A stretch of 64,000 bases of DNA from PALSA-555 sp963731625 (GCA_963731625.1 CAVSWH010000021.1:124001-188000), one strand, 5' to 3'; positions 8,393-18,167 are shown, counted from the first letter of the stretch. Program-made: numbers and translations. The notes: generated by a model not told the origin, from the sequence alone.

Positions 8393-9373
8393 TCACCCCC
8401 CGCGCGGGGAGCCGAGACTCGAGGCGTAGCGCGTCGCGAACAGCGCCGGCGCGCCACCCGTGTGCCAGAACACCACCGGGTCGTCCGCGCCGATCCGCTC
8501 CTCGCGGACCGCCGCCACCAGCCCCGCCATCGCCTTGCCGGTGTACACCGGGTCCAGGACCAGCCCCTCCAAGCGGGCGGCGAGCTGGACCGCCTCCACC
8601 GTCGCGTCGGTGAGCGCGCCGTACCCCGAGCCGAACCGGTCGTGGTCGATCACCGCGACGACCGGTGCCGCCGGGCGGCCGGACTGCGACGCGGCCGCCG
8701 CCGCCAGGCGCGGCACGACCTCGTCGAGATCGGGCCGCGTGCCGACGTCGACGCCGAGCACGCCCGGCGTGGCGCCGAACCCGGCGAGCAGCCCGGCGTG
8801 CGTCCCGCCCGAGCCGTCGGCGACCACGACCGTGCCGACGTCGACGCCCGCGTCGCGGCACTGGCCGCACAGCTCGTCGGCGGCGTCCGCGTAGGCGAGC
8901 ACGCCGGTCACCGACGCGCCGCCGACCGGGATGGCGAACGGACGGTGCCCGGCCCGGGCGAGGTCGGCGGCGAGCGCCTCGATCGCGGCCTCGAGCTCGT
9001 AGTAGTCGGCCGGCCCCGTGTAGTGGAGCTCGATGCCGAGCAACTCGTCGACGAGCAGGTTCCCGCTCGGCGGGTCGGGACGGTCACCGGCGAGCGCCAC
9101 GTGGCAGGCGACTCCGAGGCGGTTGGCGGTCGCGCCGGTCATGCGCACGTGGTTGCTCTGGGGCCCCCCGCCGGTGACGAGCACGTCGCAGCCGCGGGCC
9201 AGCGCCTCGGCGGCGAGCCACTCGAGCTTGCGGGCCTTGTTGCCGCCGAGCGCGAGCCCCGTGCAGTCGTCGCGCTTCACGTAGAGCGGCGGACCACCGA
9301 GCGCCTCGGCGAGGCGGGGCATCTCCTCGAAGGGGGTCGGGAGGTGCGCGAGCCGAATGCGGTCGGGGGTCAT
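8393..9373 (-). CDS. PLP-dependent D-cysteine desulfhydrase / ACC deaminase-like enzyme
   Basis: 326 aa, fold type II PLP enzyme. The PLP lysine is in LALGGNKARKLEWL (near residue 50), followed by TGGGPQSNHVRMTGATANRL, the phosphate/substrate-binding stretch. The glycine-rich loop DGSGGTHAGLLAG and the C-terminal VFWHTGGAPALFA are conserved in D-cysteine desulfhydrases (pyruvate, H2S and ammonia from D-cysteine) and ACC deaminases. Without active-site modelling I cannot separate the two. The start ATG overlaps the upstream HAD stop by one base (TGATG), so the pair is translationally coupled. Confidence 0.88.
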   Translation of the reverse strand: MTPDRIRLAHLPTPFEEMPRLAEALGGPPLYVKRDDCTGLALGGNKARKLEWLAAEALARGCDVLVTGGGPQSNHVRMTGATANRLGVACHVALAGDRPDPPSGNLLVDELLGIELHYTGPADYYELEAAIEALAADLARAGHRPFAIPVGGASVTGVLAYADAADELCGQCRDAGVDVGTVVVADGSGGTHAGLLAGFGATPGVLGVDVGTRPDLDEVVPRLAAAAASQSGRPAAPVVAVIDHDRFGSGYGALTDATVEAVQLAARLEGLVLDPVYTGKAMAGLVAAVREERIGADDPVVFWHTGGAPALFATRYASSLGSPRGG

Positions 9374-10158
9374 CAGGCGGCGGCGCCCTCCCGGTGGCGC
9401 CACCACCACCAGACGGCGACGCCGGCGCCGGCCGCCGCGACGGCGCCGCTCGCCGCCCACGCGTGCTCACGTCCCATCCGGTCCCGCAGCCGCACCGGCT
9501 TGGCGAAGTTGCGGATCTCCCAGCCCTCGGCCTGGGCGAGCTTCGCCAGCTCCCGGTCGGGGTTCACCGCCACGGGATGGCCGACGGCGCGCAGCATCGG
9601 CGCGTCGGTGATCGAGTCCGAGTACGCGTAGGACCGCTCGAGCGGGATGCCCTCGACGGCCGCGAGCCGCTCCATCGCCTCCGCCTTGAAGGGGCCGTAG
9701 CCGTAGAACGCGAGCTCGCCGGTGTAGTCGCCCCGCTCGTCGACCTCGGCCCGGGTGGCGATCACCTCGTCGACACCGAGGTGCTCGCCGAGGGGCCGCA
9801 CGACCTCCTCGGGTGCCGAGCTCACGAGCACCACCATCCGCCCGGCGGCGTGGTGCTCGTCGATGAGGTCCAGCGCCTCCTTGAAGATGATCGGCGTCAC
9901 GACCGCGGCGAGGGTCTCCCGCACGATCTGGGCGACGTGGTCCTGGTTCCAGCCCCGGATCATCTGCAGCATCGCGACCCGCAGCTTCTCCATCTTCTGC
10001 TCGTCGGCGCCCACGAGCATGAAGATCACCTGCGCGTACGCGCTCTTCACGATGGCGGAGCGGGAGAGGAGCCCCTCCCGGTAGAAGGGGCGACCGAACG
10101 CCAGCACGCTGCTCTTGGCGATGACGGTCTTGTCGAGGTCGAAGAACGCGGCCTCCAC
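9373..10158 (-). CDS. HAD-superfamily IB hydrolase with C-terminal hydrophobic tail
   Basis: About 261 aa from a proposed GTG at 10158; the frame is open further upstream to 10233. The HAD nucleophile motif is AAFFDLDKTV at the N-terminus, motif II is VLVSSAPEEV, and motif III/IV is YAYSDSITDAPML, with the IB-type cap (GRPFYREGLLSRSA). This matches phosphoserine-phosphatase-like HAD-IB proteins of the CicA group. The last 25 residues form a hydrophobic, Trp-rich stretch (VAVWWWWRHRE), suggesting membrane association. The substrate is unknown. It is coupled to the downstream PLP enzyme. Confidence 0.85.
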   Translation of the reverse strand: MEAAFFDLDKTVIAKSSVLAFGRPFYREGLLSRSAIVKSAYAQVIFMLVGADEQKMEKLRVAMLQMIRGWNQDHVAQIVRETLAAVVTPIIFKEALDLIDEHHAAGRMVVLVSSAPEEVVRPLGEHLGVDEVIATRAEVDERGDYTGELAFYGYGPFKAEAMERLAAVEGIPLERSYAYSDSITDAPMLRAVGHPVAVNPDRELAKLAQAEGWEIRNFAKPVRLRDRMGREHAWAASGAVAAAGAGVAVWWWWRHREGAAA

Positions 10159-10330
10159 GCCCGGGAGGGTACCGCCGGCCCGCCGCCGGACCGGGGCCCG
10201 TCCGCTGGTGGGGTTCGCGCCGATGCAGCGCAACGACTAGGTTGCCGTTCTTCCCGGCGGGGCCGGGCTCGGCCGCTGGACACCCTCGGACCGGCGGGAC
10301 CGACGGGGGACGCGAGGGGGAGGAGTTCGG

Positions 10331-12706
10331 GTGATGAGCGTCAGCGTCCTCGCGGCCGAGGGCGGCTACCAGCAGTTCCACCTGGCGGCCGGCGAGTGGG
10401 GCTGGCTGCTCTTCTCGGCGGCCACCGCGGTGACCGCCATCGTCGTGGGCTTCGGGCTCGTCCAGGGAGTGCTCGCCGCCGACCAAGGCACCCCGACGAT
10501 GATCCGCATCGCCAAGGCGATCCAAGACGGCGCGATGACCTACCTCCGCCGCCAATTCCGGACGATCCTGCTCATCCTCGCCCCGGTCGCGGCGCTGGTG
10601 TTCCTCAGCTCGACGAAGATCGCGAAGCCGGGCGGCGATGTCGCCCTCTCCTTCGGCGCATCGGGAGCGTTCCGCATGGGCGCGTTCATCGCGGGCGCGT
10701 TCCTGTCGGGCCTCACCGGGTTCATCGGCATGAGCCTGGCCGTGCGCGGCAACGTGCGCACCGCGGCCGCCGCCCGGTCGGGCTCGCTGCGCGCCGCGCT
10801 GAAGGTCGCGTTCCGCACCGGCGGCGTCGCCGGCATGTTCACGGTCGGCCTCGGCCTCCTCGGCGCGACGGCGATCATCATGATCTTCCAGAACACCGCG
10901 ACCGCGATCCTGGTCGGCTTCGGGTTCGGCGGCTCGCTGCTCGCCCTGTTCATGCGCGTCGGCGGCGGCATCTTCACGAAGGCCGCCGACGTCGGCGCCG
11001 ACCTCGTCGGCAAGGTCGAACAGGGAATCCCCGAGGACGACCCGCGCAACCCGGCGACGATCGCCGACAACGTGGGGGACAACGTCGGGGACTGCGCAGG
11101 GATGGCTGCCGACCTCTTCGAGTCCTACGAGGTCACGCTCGTCGCGGCGATCATCCTGGGCGTCCCGGCGTTCGCGTCGATCGGCGCCAACCCGGCGCTC
11201 GGGCTGCTCTTCCCGCTCATCGCCCGGGCCGTCGGCGTGCTCGCCTCGATCGCCGGGGTGTTCATGGTCCGCGCCACCGGCCGGGACAAGTCCGCGATGG
11301 CGCCGATCAACCGGGGCTTCGCCACCGCCAGCATCCTGACCGTCCTCGGCGTCGGCGCCGTCGGCATCTTCTACATCGGGAACAGCCACGGCAACGAGGG
11401 ATGGCGCGTCATCGGCGCCGTGGTCGTCGGGCTCGTGCTCGCCCAGGGCGTCAGCCGGCTCACCGAGTACTTCACCTCCACCGAGACCCGGCCGGTGCAA
11501 GAGATCGCCTCGGCCACGCGCACCGGGCCGGCCACAACCATCCTGGCGGGCATCAGCAGCGGCCTCGAGTCCTCGGTCTGGTCGATCATCGCGATTGCCA
11601 TCGCGATCGGGGTCGCCATCGCCCTCGGCAACGGCAACCTCCAGTTCTCCCTCTACCTCATCGCGCTCACCGGGATGGGCATGCTCGCCACCACCGGCGT
11701 CGTCGTCTCCGAGGACACGTTCGGCCCCGTCGCCGACAACGCGGCGGGCATCGCCGAGATGTCCGGCGAGTTCAGCGGTGAGGCCGAGCGCGTCATGGTC
11801 AGCCTTGACGCCGTCGGCAACACCACGAAGGCGGTCACGAAGGGCTTCGCGATCGGCTCGGCGGTCATCGCCGCGGTCGCCCTCTTCTCGTCCTACATCG
11901 AGACGATCGGCACCGAGCTCGGGCTGCGGACCAAGTCGGGCGCCCTCCTGGTCGGCAGCGCGCTGTTCCGCGACGCCCGGGCGGCGATCAACGTCGCCGA
12001 CCCCAAGATCTTCATCGGCCTGCTGGTCGGCGGGTCGATCGCCTTCATCTTCTCCTCGTTGGCGATCCGGGCCGTCGGCCGCACCGCCGGCGCGGTGGTC
12101 GAGGAGGTCCGCAAGCAGTTCCGCGAGCGCAAGATCATGGAGGGAATCGACGAGCCCGACAACGAGCGGGTGATCGACATCTGCACCACCGCGGCGCTGC
12201 GGGAGCTCACCACCCCCGCGCTCCTCGCCGTCCTCACTCCGGCGATCATCGGGTTCGGGATCAGCTACCTGGCGCTCGGCGCCTTCCTCGCCGCCGTGAT
12301 CCTCACCGGCCAGCTCATGGCCGTGTTCCTCTCCAACTCCGGCGGCGCGTGGGACAACGCCAAGAAGTTCATCGAGGACGGGCACTACGGCGGCAAGGGC
12401 TCCGAGCGCCACACCGCGGCCGTCATCGGCGACACGGTCGGGGACCCCTTCAAGGACACGGCGGGCCCGGCGCTGAACCCGCTCATCAAGGTGATGAACC
12501 TGGTCTCGCTGCTGTTGCTTCCGGCGATCATCAGCACCCGCAACGACGACGTCGTCCGGTTCGCTATCGCCGGCGCCGCGCTCGTCGCCCTCCTCATCTC
12601 GATCGCCTACTCGAAGCGCCAAGGCGGCTTCACCGCCGAATCCGAGGAGGTCGACGAAGCGCTCGCCGCCGAGGGGCTCCCCGACGGGTCGTCCGCCGGG
12701 GAGTGA
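10331..12706 (+). CDS. hppA: K+-insensitive H+-translocating pyrophosphatase
   Basis: 791-aa integral membrane pyrophosphatase that pumps protons using pyrophosphate hydrolysis. GTG start (ATG next) after GGGAGGAG at 10318-10325. The substrate motif DVGADLVGKVEQGIPEDDPR near residue 220 continues into the NVGDNVGDCAGMAADLFESY signature. A C-terminal GDTVGDPFKDTAGPALNPLI repeats the Asp-rich motif. The K+-dependence determinant reads GNTTKAVTKGFAIGSA near residue 495. Lys in place of the Ala of K+-dependent enzymes assigns it to the K+-insensitive, H+-pumping class. It converges on the DedA gene with only 7 bp between stops. Confidence 0.96.
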   Translation: MMSVSVLAAEGGYQQFHLAAGEWGWLLFSAATAVTAIVVGFGLVQGVLAADQGTPTMIRIAKAIQDGAMTYLRRQFRTILLILAPVAALVFLSSTKIAKPGGDVALSFGASGAFRMGAFIAGAFLSGLTGFIGMSLAVRGNVRTAAAARSGSLRAALKVAFRTGGVAGMFTVGLGLLGATAIIMIFQNTATAILVGFGFGGSLLALFMRVGGGIFTKAADVGADLVGKVEQGIPEDDPRNPATIADNVGDNVGDCAGMAADLFESYEVTLVAAIILGVPAFASIGANPALGLLFPLIARAVGVLASIAGVFMVRATGRDKSAMAPINRGFATASILTVLGVGAVGIFYIGNSHGNEGWRVIGAVVVGLVLAQGVSRLTEYFTSTETRPVQEIASATRTGPATTILAGISSGLESSVWSIIAIAIAIGVAIALGNGNLQFSLYLIALTGMGMLATTGVVVSEDTFGPVADNAAGIAEMSGEFSGEAERVMVSLDAVGNTTKAVTKGFAIGSAVIAAVALFSSYIETIGTELGLRTKSGALLVGSALFRDARAAINVADPKIFIGLLVGGSIAFIFSSLAIRAVGRTAGAVVEEVRKQFRERKIMEGIDEPDNERVIDICTTAALRELTTPALLAVLTPAIIGFGISYLALGAFLAAVILTGQLMAVFLSNSGGAWDNAKKFIEDGHYGGKGSERHTAAVIGDTVGDPFKDTAGPALNPLIKVMNLVSLLLLPAIISTRNDDVVRFAIAGAALVALLISIAYSKRQGGFTAESEEVDEALAAEGLPDGSSAGE

Positions 12707-12713
12707 CCCAGCC

Positions 12714-13394
12714 TCAGCCCTCGTCCGGAGCGGGCGGCGGGCTCGGCCGATCCGCCGGCGTCGCCGCGGCGCGGCGCTTCGTGCGGCGCCACTCCAGGTA
12801 CACGGGCACGAACGAGACCAGGATGATCAGCGCGATCAGGGGCAGCAGGTAGTTGTCGACGTTCCCGCCGATCGCGTTGCCGAGCACGTAGCCGAGCATC
12901 GTGACCCCGACCGACCAGATCAGCGCCCCGACGACGTTGTACAGCGAGTAGACGCGCCGGTTCATCTTGCCGACGCCCGCCATCACCGGCATGAACGTGC
13001 GCACCACCGGCACGAACCGGGCGAGCAGCACCGCCTTCGAGCCGTGGCGCTCGAAGAACTCGTGGGTCCGCCCGACATACTCCTGCTTGAAGAACCGTGA
13101 GTCCGGCCGGCGGAACAGCGCCGGGCCAACACGCGCGCCGATGAAGTAGCCGACCTCCCCGCCGAGCGTCGCGCCGACGAACACGCCGGGCAGCAGCAGC
13201 CAGAGCTGCAGCTTGCCCTGCCCAGCGAGGATCCCCGCGGTGAACAGCAGCGAGTCACCGGGCAAGAAGAAGCCGAGCAGCAGCCCCGTCTCGGCGAACA
13301 CGATGAACCACGCGAAGAGTTCGCCGTAGGGGCTGAGCGAATCGAAGAGCTGCTTGGGGTTCAGGCTGATCGAGCCGATGACACCTTTGAACAC
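12714..13394 (-). CDS. DedA-family membrane protein
   Basis: 226 aa from a GTG at 13394. DedA/SNARE-associated domain with ETGLLLGFFLPGDSLLFTAG (the early reentrant helix), GYFIGARVGP, and FFERHGSKAVLLARFVPVVR followed by PVMAGVGKM. Those Arg/Pro positions are typical of bacterial DedA proteins. The family contributes to membrane homeostasis and, in some members, to undecaprenyl-phosphate or phospholipid flipping; which applies here is unknown. The Pro-rich cytosolic tail is about 25 residues. The frame is open far upstream over topA, but that is shadow sequence. Confidence 0.92.
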   Translation of the reverse strand: MFKGVIGSISLNPKQLFDSLSPYGELFAWFIVFAETGLLLGFFLPGDSLLFTAGILAGQGKLQLWLLLPGVFVGATLGGEVGYFIGARVGPALFRRPDSRFFKQEYVGRTHEFFERHGSKAVLLARFVPVVRTFMPVMAGVGKMNRRVYSLYNVVGALIWSVGVTMLGYVLGNAIGGNVDNYLLPLIALIILVSFVPVYLEWRRTKRRAAATPADRPSPPPAPDEG

Positions 13395-13508
13395 GGCCCG
13401 GAACCTTAGACTCCGGCCCCGACCGGGCTGGATGCTCGGTCTCGGCGGACCTGCGGGCCAAACTGGGCCGGCCCCGGGCACCTGCCATGGGCACGCAGTG
13501 AGGTACAT

Positions 13509-16157
13509 GTGTCGAAGTCGCTCGTGATCGTCGAGTCGCCCGCGAAGGCGAAGACCATCGAGGGCTTCCTCGGACGCGCCGACTACACGGTGCTGGCGAG
13601 CCGCGGCCACATCCGCGACCTGCCGAGCAGCGCCAAGCAGGTGCCGAAGAGCGTCACCGACCCCGAGATCCGCCGGCTCGGGATCGACGTCAACAACCAC
13701 TTCGAGCCGGTGTACGTCGTCGTCGACAAGAAGCGCGACGTCGTGAAGGAGCTGCGGGCCGCCCTGAAGGACGCCGACGAGGTGCTGCTCGCCACCGACG
13801 AGGACCGCGAAGGGGAGGCGATCTCCTGGCACGTTCTTGAGGTGCTGAAGCCGAGCGTCCCGGTGAAGCGGCTCGTGTTCCACGAGATCACCGCCCACGC
13901 GATCGGCGACGCCCTCGCGAACCCCCGCGAGCTGGACATGCGCCTCGTCGAGGCGCAGGAGGGTCGCCGCAAGCTGGACCGGCTCTTCGGCTACGAGATG
14001 TCGGTCGTGACCCGCCGCCGGGCGGGCGGCGCGACCTCGGCCGGGCGGGTCCAGAGCGTCGCCGCCCGCCTCGTCGTCGAGCGGGAGCGGGCCCGGATGG
14101 CGTTCCGGGCCGCCTCCTACTGGAACCTCGAGGGCACCTTCGCGGGCCGGGACACGGAGTTCCCAGCGACGCTGCTGTCCCTCGACGGGCGCCGCCTCGC
14201 CAGCGGACGGGACTTCGAGCCGACGACCGGCCAGCTTGCCCCCGGGGCGGAGGTCGCCCTCGTCGACGAGGCCCGGGCGCGCGCCCTGGCCGGGGCGCTG
14301 GCCGGCGCCGCGTTCACGGTGGACTCGGTGGAGGCCAAGGCGCAGGTTGAGCGGCCGCGGCCCCCGTTCACGACCTCGACGCTCCAGCAGGAGGCCGGCC
14401 GCAAGCTCGGGTTCACCGCGGCGCGCGCGATGGCCGTCGCGCAGGGCCTCTACGAGCACGGCTACATCACCTACATGCGCACCGACGCGACGTTCCTCTC
14501 GGACCAGGCGATCACCGCCGCCCGTGCACAGATCCGCGACCGCTACGGCGAGGAGTACCTCCCCTCCGAGCCGCGCGAGTACCGCGGCAAGGTCAAGAAC
14601 GCCCAGGAGGCCCACGAGGCGATCCGGCCGGCCGGTGACACGATGCGGCTCCCCGACGACCTCGCGGGCGAGCTGACCACCGACGAGCGCCGCATCTACG
14701 ACCTCATCTGGAAGCGGACCGTCGCCTGCCAGATGGCCGACGCGCGCGTGCGACGAGTCACGGTGCGCCTCGGTGCCACCGCGACGAGCGGCGAGCGCGC
14801 CGTGTTCCAGGCCACCGGGCGCGTCATCGAGTTCCCCGGGTACCTGCGCGCCTACGTCGAGGGTGCCGACGACCCCGACGCCGAGCTCGAGGACCGCGAG
14901 GTCATCCTGCCCGCCCTCGAGTCCGGCGACGCGGTGCAGTGCCGCGCCCTCGAGCCGTCCGGGCACAGCACGCAGCCGCCGGCGCGCTACACCGAGGCCA
15001 GCCTGGTGAAGGAGCTCGAGGAGCGCGGCATCGGGCGCCCGTCGACGTACGCCGTCGTGATCGACACGCTGCTGCGCCGCGACTACGTCTGGAAGAAGGG
15101 CGCGGCGCTCGTGCCGACGTGGACGGCGTTCGCCAAGCAGCAGCTGCTCGAGCGCTTCTTCGCCCACCTCATCGACTACGAGTTCACCGCCACGATGGAG
15201 GAGGCGCTCGACGCGATTGCCCGCGGCGAGGGCGAGGCGGAGAAGTGGCTGCACGCCTTCTGGTTCGGGAACGGCCAGACCGGGTTGAAGGACCTCGTGA
15301 ACGAGGACCACCTCGCGACGATCGACCCCGCCGAGGTCAACGCCGTGCCGATCGCCACCGACGCCCAGGGACGAGACATCATCGTGCGGGTCTGGAACAA
15401 CGGGGCGAGCGTCGTGCGCGGCGAGGAGCGTGCGCCCGTGCCGGTCGACCTCGCGCCCGACGAGCTCACGCTCGAGAAGGCCGAGGACCTGCTCGAGAAG
15501 GGCGCGGCCGGGCCGCGGGTGCTCGGCGACGACCCCGAGACGGGGCTGCCCGTCCTCACGCTCACCGGCCGGTACGGGCCGTTCGTCCAGCTCGGCGAGA
15601 TGGTCGACGGGTCGAAGGAGAAGCCCAAGCGCGCGTCGCTGCTCACCGACATGGCCGTCGACACGGTCACGCTCGACGAGGCCCTCCAGCTGTTGTCGCT
15701 GCCTCGAGTCGTGGGTGCCGGCGAGGACGGCGTCGAGATCACCGCGCAGAACGGCCGCTACGGCCCCTACCTGAAGAAGGGGACCGACAGCCGCAGCCTC
15801 GAGACCGAAGCCGAGCTGTTCACCATCACGCTCCCCCAGGCCGAGGCGATCTTCGCCCAGCCCAAGCGACGCGGCCGGCGCACGAAGCCGCCGATCGCCG
15901 AGCTCGGCCCCCACCCCGAGTCCGGCGTCGCCGTGCGCGTGCTCGACGGCCGCTACGGGCCCTACGTCACCGACGGCGAGCTGAACGCCACCGTCCCGCG
16001 CGGCGTGGACCCGGCAACGGTCGACCTCGGGCAGGCCGTCGAGCTCCTCGCCGAGCGCGCGGCGCGGGGCCCGGCGACGAAGCCGGCGAAGCGGACCCGC
16101 ACGAAGCCGGCGAGCACCACCCGCCGCACCGTCCGGAAGGGCGCGACCCGCCGCTGA
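13509..16157 (+). CDS. topA: DNA topoisomerase I
   Basis: 882-aa type IA topoisomerase that relaxes negative supercoils. The TOPRIM domain opens at SLVIVESPAKAKTIEGFLGR and holds LLATDEDREGEAISWH (metal-binding acidic triad). The active-site Tyr is in YITYMRTD near residue 322, and SAGRVQSVAARLV marks the central domain. The C-terminal part carries RYGPFVQLGE, RYGPYLKKGT and RYGPYVTDGE topoisomerase C-terminal repeats instead of zinc ribbons. It ends in a Lys/Arg/Thr-rich tail, as in actinobacterial enzymes. GTG start. A strong hairpin follows the stop. Confidence 0.97.
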   Translation: MSKSLVIVESPAKAKTIEGFLGRADYTVLASRGHIRDLPSSAKQVPKSVTDPEIRRLGIDVNNHFEPVYVVVDKKRDVVKELRAALKDADEVLLATDEDREGEAISWHVLEVLKPSVPVKRLVFHEITAHAIGDALANPRELDMRLVEAQEGRRKLDRLFGYEMSVVTRRRAGGATSAGRVQSVAARLVVERERARMAFRAASYWNLEGTFAGRDTEFPATLLSLDGRRLASGRDFEPTTGQLAPGAEVALVDEARARALAGALAGAAFTVDSVEAKAQVERPRPPFTTSTLQQEAGRKLGFTAARAMAVAQGLYEHGYITYMRTDATFLSDQAITAARAQIRDRYGEEYLPSEPREYRGKVKNAQEAHEAIRPAGDTMRLPDDLAGELTTDERRIYDLIWKRTVACQMADARVRRVTVRLGATATSGERAVFQATGRVIEFPGYLRAYVEGADDPDAELEDREVILPALESGDAVQCRALEPSGHSTQPPARYTEASLVKELEERGIGRPSTYAVVIDTLLRRDYVWKKGAALVPTWTAFAKQQLLERFFAHLIDYEFTATMEEALDAIARGEGEAEKWLHAFWFGNGQTGLKDLVNEDHLATIDPAEVNAVPIATDAQGRDIIVRVWNNGASVVRGEERAPVPVDLAPDELTLEKAEDLLEKGAAGPRVLGDDPETGLPVLTLTGRYGPFVQLGEMVDGSKEKPKRASLLTDMAVDTVTLDEALQLLSLPRVVGAGEDGVEITAQNGRYGPYLKKGTDSRSLETEAELFTITLPQAEAIFAQPKRRGRRTKPPIAELGPHPESGVAVRVLDGRYGPYVTDGELNATVPRGVDPATVDLGQAVELLAERAARGPATKPAKRTRTKPASTTRRTVRKGATRR

Positions 16158-16181
16158 CCAGCCCCCGAGCCGTGGGCTGGT
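16157..16181 (+). terminator. Hairpin directly after topA
   Basis: ACCAGCCC (16157-16164) and GGGCTGGT (16174-16181) form a perfect 8-bp stem with a 9-base loop, starting at the last base of the topA stop codon. No T-tract follows. It probably separates topA from the tmk-holB operon. Confidence 0.6.
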
Positions 16182-16251
16182 GGTCGACGCGCTCCATCGG
16201 GCACGCTCACCCGATGCAGCGACGACGCGGCCCTCGCCGCCCCTCCCCCCG

Positions 16252-16863
16252 ATGAGCCTGCCCGGCAAGTTCCTGGTGCTCGAGGGCGGGGACGCGACCG
16301 GCAAGACCACCCAGGCCGCACGCCTCGCCGCCCGGCTGCGGGCCGAGGGCCGCGAGGTCCTCGCCACGTTCGAGCCGGGCGGCACCGACCTCGGCTCCTC
16401 GTTGCGCCAGCTCCTGCTCGACGGGCCCGCCACGGTCGAGCCCGAGGCCGAGGCGCTGCTCATGGCGGCCGACCGCGCGCAGCATGTGCTCGAGGTGGTC
16501 CGGCCGGCGCTGGCGCGCGGCGACTGGGTGGTGAGCGACCGCTTCGTCCCGTCGTCGCTCGCGTACCAGGGCGTCGGACGCGGGCTGGGCGTGCCGGCGA
16601 TCGAGATCGTGAACGGCATCGCCACGGGTGGGCTCGAGGCCGACCTCGTCATCGTCCTCGACCTGGCCCCGGACGTCGCCACCCAGCGCTTCGGTGCGGC
16701 GCGGGACCGCCTCGAAGAGGAGGACGACGCGTTCCGCCTCGCCGTCCACGAGGCCTACCGCGACCTGGCCGGCACGCGCGGCTGGGTGCTGCTCGACGCG
16801 GCGGGCGCCATCGAGGAGGTGGGGGACCAGATCTGGGCGATCGTGACGGAGCACCTCGGATGA
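16252..16863 (+). CDS. tmk: Thymidylate kinase
   Basis: 203 aa. Phosphorylates dTMP to dTDP. The P-loop is LEGGDATGKTTQAARLA near residue 11, the DR(Y/F) motif is VVSDRFVPSSLAYQG, and EPGG (TFEPGGTDLG) corresponds to the dTMP-binding region. The LID appears as FGAARDRLEEEDDAF. The ATG at 16252 is preferred over an in-frame upstream GTG because conserved sequence begins there. The stop overlaps the holB start (ATGA), the usual tmk-holB coupling. Confidence 0.95.
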   Translation: MSLPGKFLVLEGGDATGKTTQAARLAARLRAEGREVLATFEPGGTDLGSSLRQLLLDGPATVEPEAEALLMAADRAQHVLEVVRPALARGDWVVSDRFVPSSLAYQGVGRGLGVPAIEIVNGIATGGLEADLVIVLDLAPDVATQRFGAARDRLEEEDDAFRLAVHEAYRDLAGTRGWVLLDAAGAIEEVGDQIWAIVTEHLG

Positions 16864-17957
16864 CCGACCCGTGGCGCCGCGTCGTGAGCCAGCCGCGTGC
16901 GGTGACAGCGCTGCAACGCGCAGCCGCGCGGCCCGCCCACGCCTACCTCATCGCTGGCCCGCGCGGCGCCGACGCGCCGACCCTTGCCCGGGCGTTCGCC
17001 GCGGCGCTCGTCGCGCCCGACGGGGACGAGCGCGCCGTCGATCTCGTCGAGCGTCGCCTGCACCCCGACGTCATCGAGTTCGAGCCGGAGCGCACCGTCA
17101 TCACCGTCGATCAGGCACGTGACGAGATCATCCCGGAGGTGTGGCGCGCCCCGATCGAGGGGGCCCGCAAAGTCGTGGTCCTCCTCGAGGCGGAGCGTCT
17201 CCAGCCGGAGGCGGCGAACGCGCTCTTGAAGACGCTGGAAGAGCCGCCCGATCGCACGGTGATTGTCCTCGTGAGCGAGGCCGCCGACGAGCTGCCCGAC
17301 ACGGTCCGGTCGCGCTGCCAGCGGGTGGAGCTCGTCGCGGTCGCCGGCGAGACGATCCAGGCCGCGCTCGTCGGCGAAGGCACGGACGCCGACGAGGCCC
17401 GTCTCGCGGCTCGCCTGTCCGGTGGCCAGCTCGGGCGGGCTCGCGAGCTGGCCGGCGACACCCGCGCACTGCGCGACGCGTTCGTCGACGCGGCCGCGTC
17501 GCTCGACGGTACGGGGGCGGCCGCAGGGCGCGCCGCGACGGAGATGCTCGACGCGGTACACGCGGCGATCGCCGCGGTGAAGCAGCACCACGTCAACGAG
17601 CTCACGTCGTTCGACGACGCCTGGCAGCACGCCGGCTACGAGGCCCGCGACGTGCGGCGGTTCCGGCGCCGCATCGAGGAGCGCCAACCGGCTCGCGAGC
17701 GGCTCGCTCGACGCAAGGCCATCGGTGAGGGCATCGCGGCGCTCGAGAGCCTCTACCGCGACAGCCTCGCCGGGCTCGACGCGCCGCGTCGCAACCTGGA
17801 TCGCGAGCCGGGCGGGCACGAGCCGCGCGCGTCCGTCCGCGCGCTGGACGCGCTGCGCGAGGCTCGCGACGCGCTCGAGTTCAACCCGAACGAGAGCCTC
17901 CTGCTCGAGCGACTCGTGCTGCATCTGCCAGGGTCGACGCAGGTACCCGCTGGGTAG
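16860..17957 (+). CDS. holB: DNA polymerase III delta-prime subunit, degenerate ATPase
   Basis: 365 aa, clamp-loader delta-prime. N-terminal AAA+ fold with HAYLIAGPRGADAPTLARAF in place of a normal Walker A: GPRGADAP lacks the GKT Lys/Thr. The zinc-binding Cys cluster of many delta-prime proteins is also absent. KVVVLLEAERLQPEAANALL and LKTLEEPPDRTVIVLVSE are classical clamp-loader segments, and LPDTVRSRCQRVEL carries the SRC sensor motif. Overlap with tmk supports the assignment. The C-terminal third (about residues 230-365) is variable. Delta-prime usually does not hydrolyse ATP, so the broken P-loop is compatible with function. Confidence 0.9.
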   Translation: MTDPWRRVVSQPRAVTALQRAAARPAHAYLIAGPRGADAPTLARAFAAALVAPDGDERAVDLVERRLHPDVIEFEPERTVITVDQARDEIIPEVWRAPIEGARKVVVLLEAERLQPEAANALLKTLEEPPDRTVIVLVSEAADELPDTVRSRCQRVELVAVAGETIQAALVGEGTDADEARLAARLSGGQLGRARELAGDTRALRDAFVDAAASLDGTGAAAGRAATEMLDAVHAAIAAVKQHHVNELTSFDDAWQHAGYEARDVRRFRRRIEERQPARERLARRKAIGEGIAALESLYRDSLAGLDAPRRNLDREPGGHEPRASVRALDALREARDALEFNPNESLLLERLVLHLPGSTQVPAG

Positions 17958-17972
17958 ACTCGCCGCTCCCTC

Positions 17973-18045
17973 GCCGGGATAGCTCAGTCGGCAGAGCAGC
18001 TCACTCGTAATGAGCAGGTCAAGGGTTCGAGTCCCTTTCCCGGCT
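17973..18045 (+). tRNA. tRNA-Thr (anticodon CGU)
   Basis: Complete cloverleaf: acceptor GCCGGGA/TCCCGGC, D arm starting GCTC, anticodon arm GCTCA-CTCGTAA-TGAGC (CGT in the loop), T arm AAGGG-TTCGAGT-CCCTT, discriminator T, no encoded CCA. The segment from its anticodon loop or variable region to just beyond its 3' end recurs seven times downstream on the same strand. This marks the gene as the integration target of the accessory region that follows. Confidence 0.97.
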
Positions 18046-18167
18046 CCCAGGCTTTCGCTCTGACGGTTCGCGGCGCGGGCCCGACACGTCACCGTTGCTC
18101 ATCGTGTTCCCTCGTCCGCCCCGAGGCTGCCAGACGGTGCCGGGACTCGCCGCGCGTGCCCGGACCG

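Noticed and set aside
9467..12622. 1051-codon open frame on the minus strand over hppA and the HAD gene
   Set aside because: Low-complexity Asp/Gly/Arg sequence, antisense to two clearly conserved genes; a high-GC shadow.
12714..16682. 1322-codon minus frame including DedA
   Set aside because: Only the last 226 codons (GTG 13394) are DedA; the rest is antisense shadow over topA and tmk.
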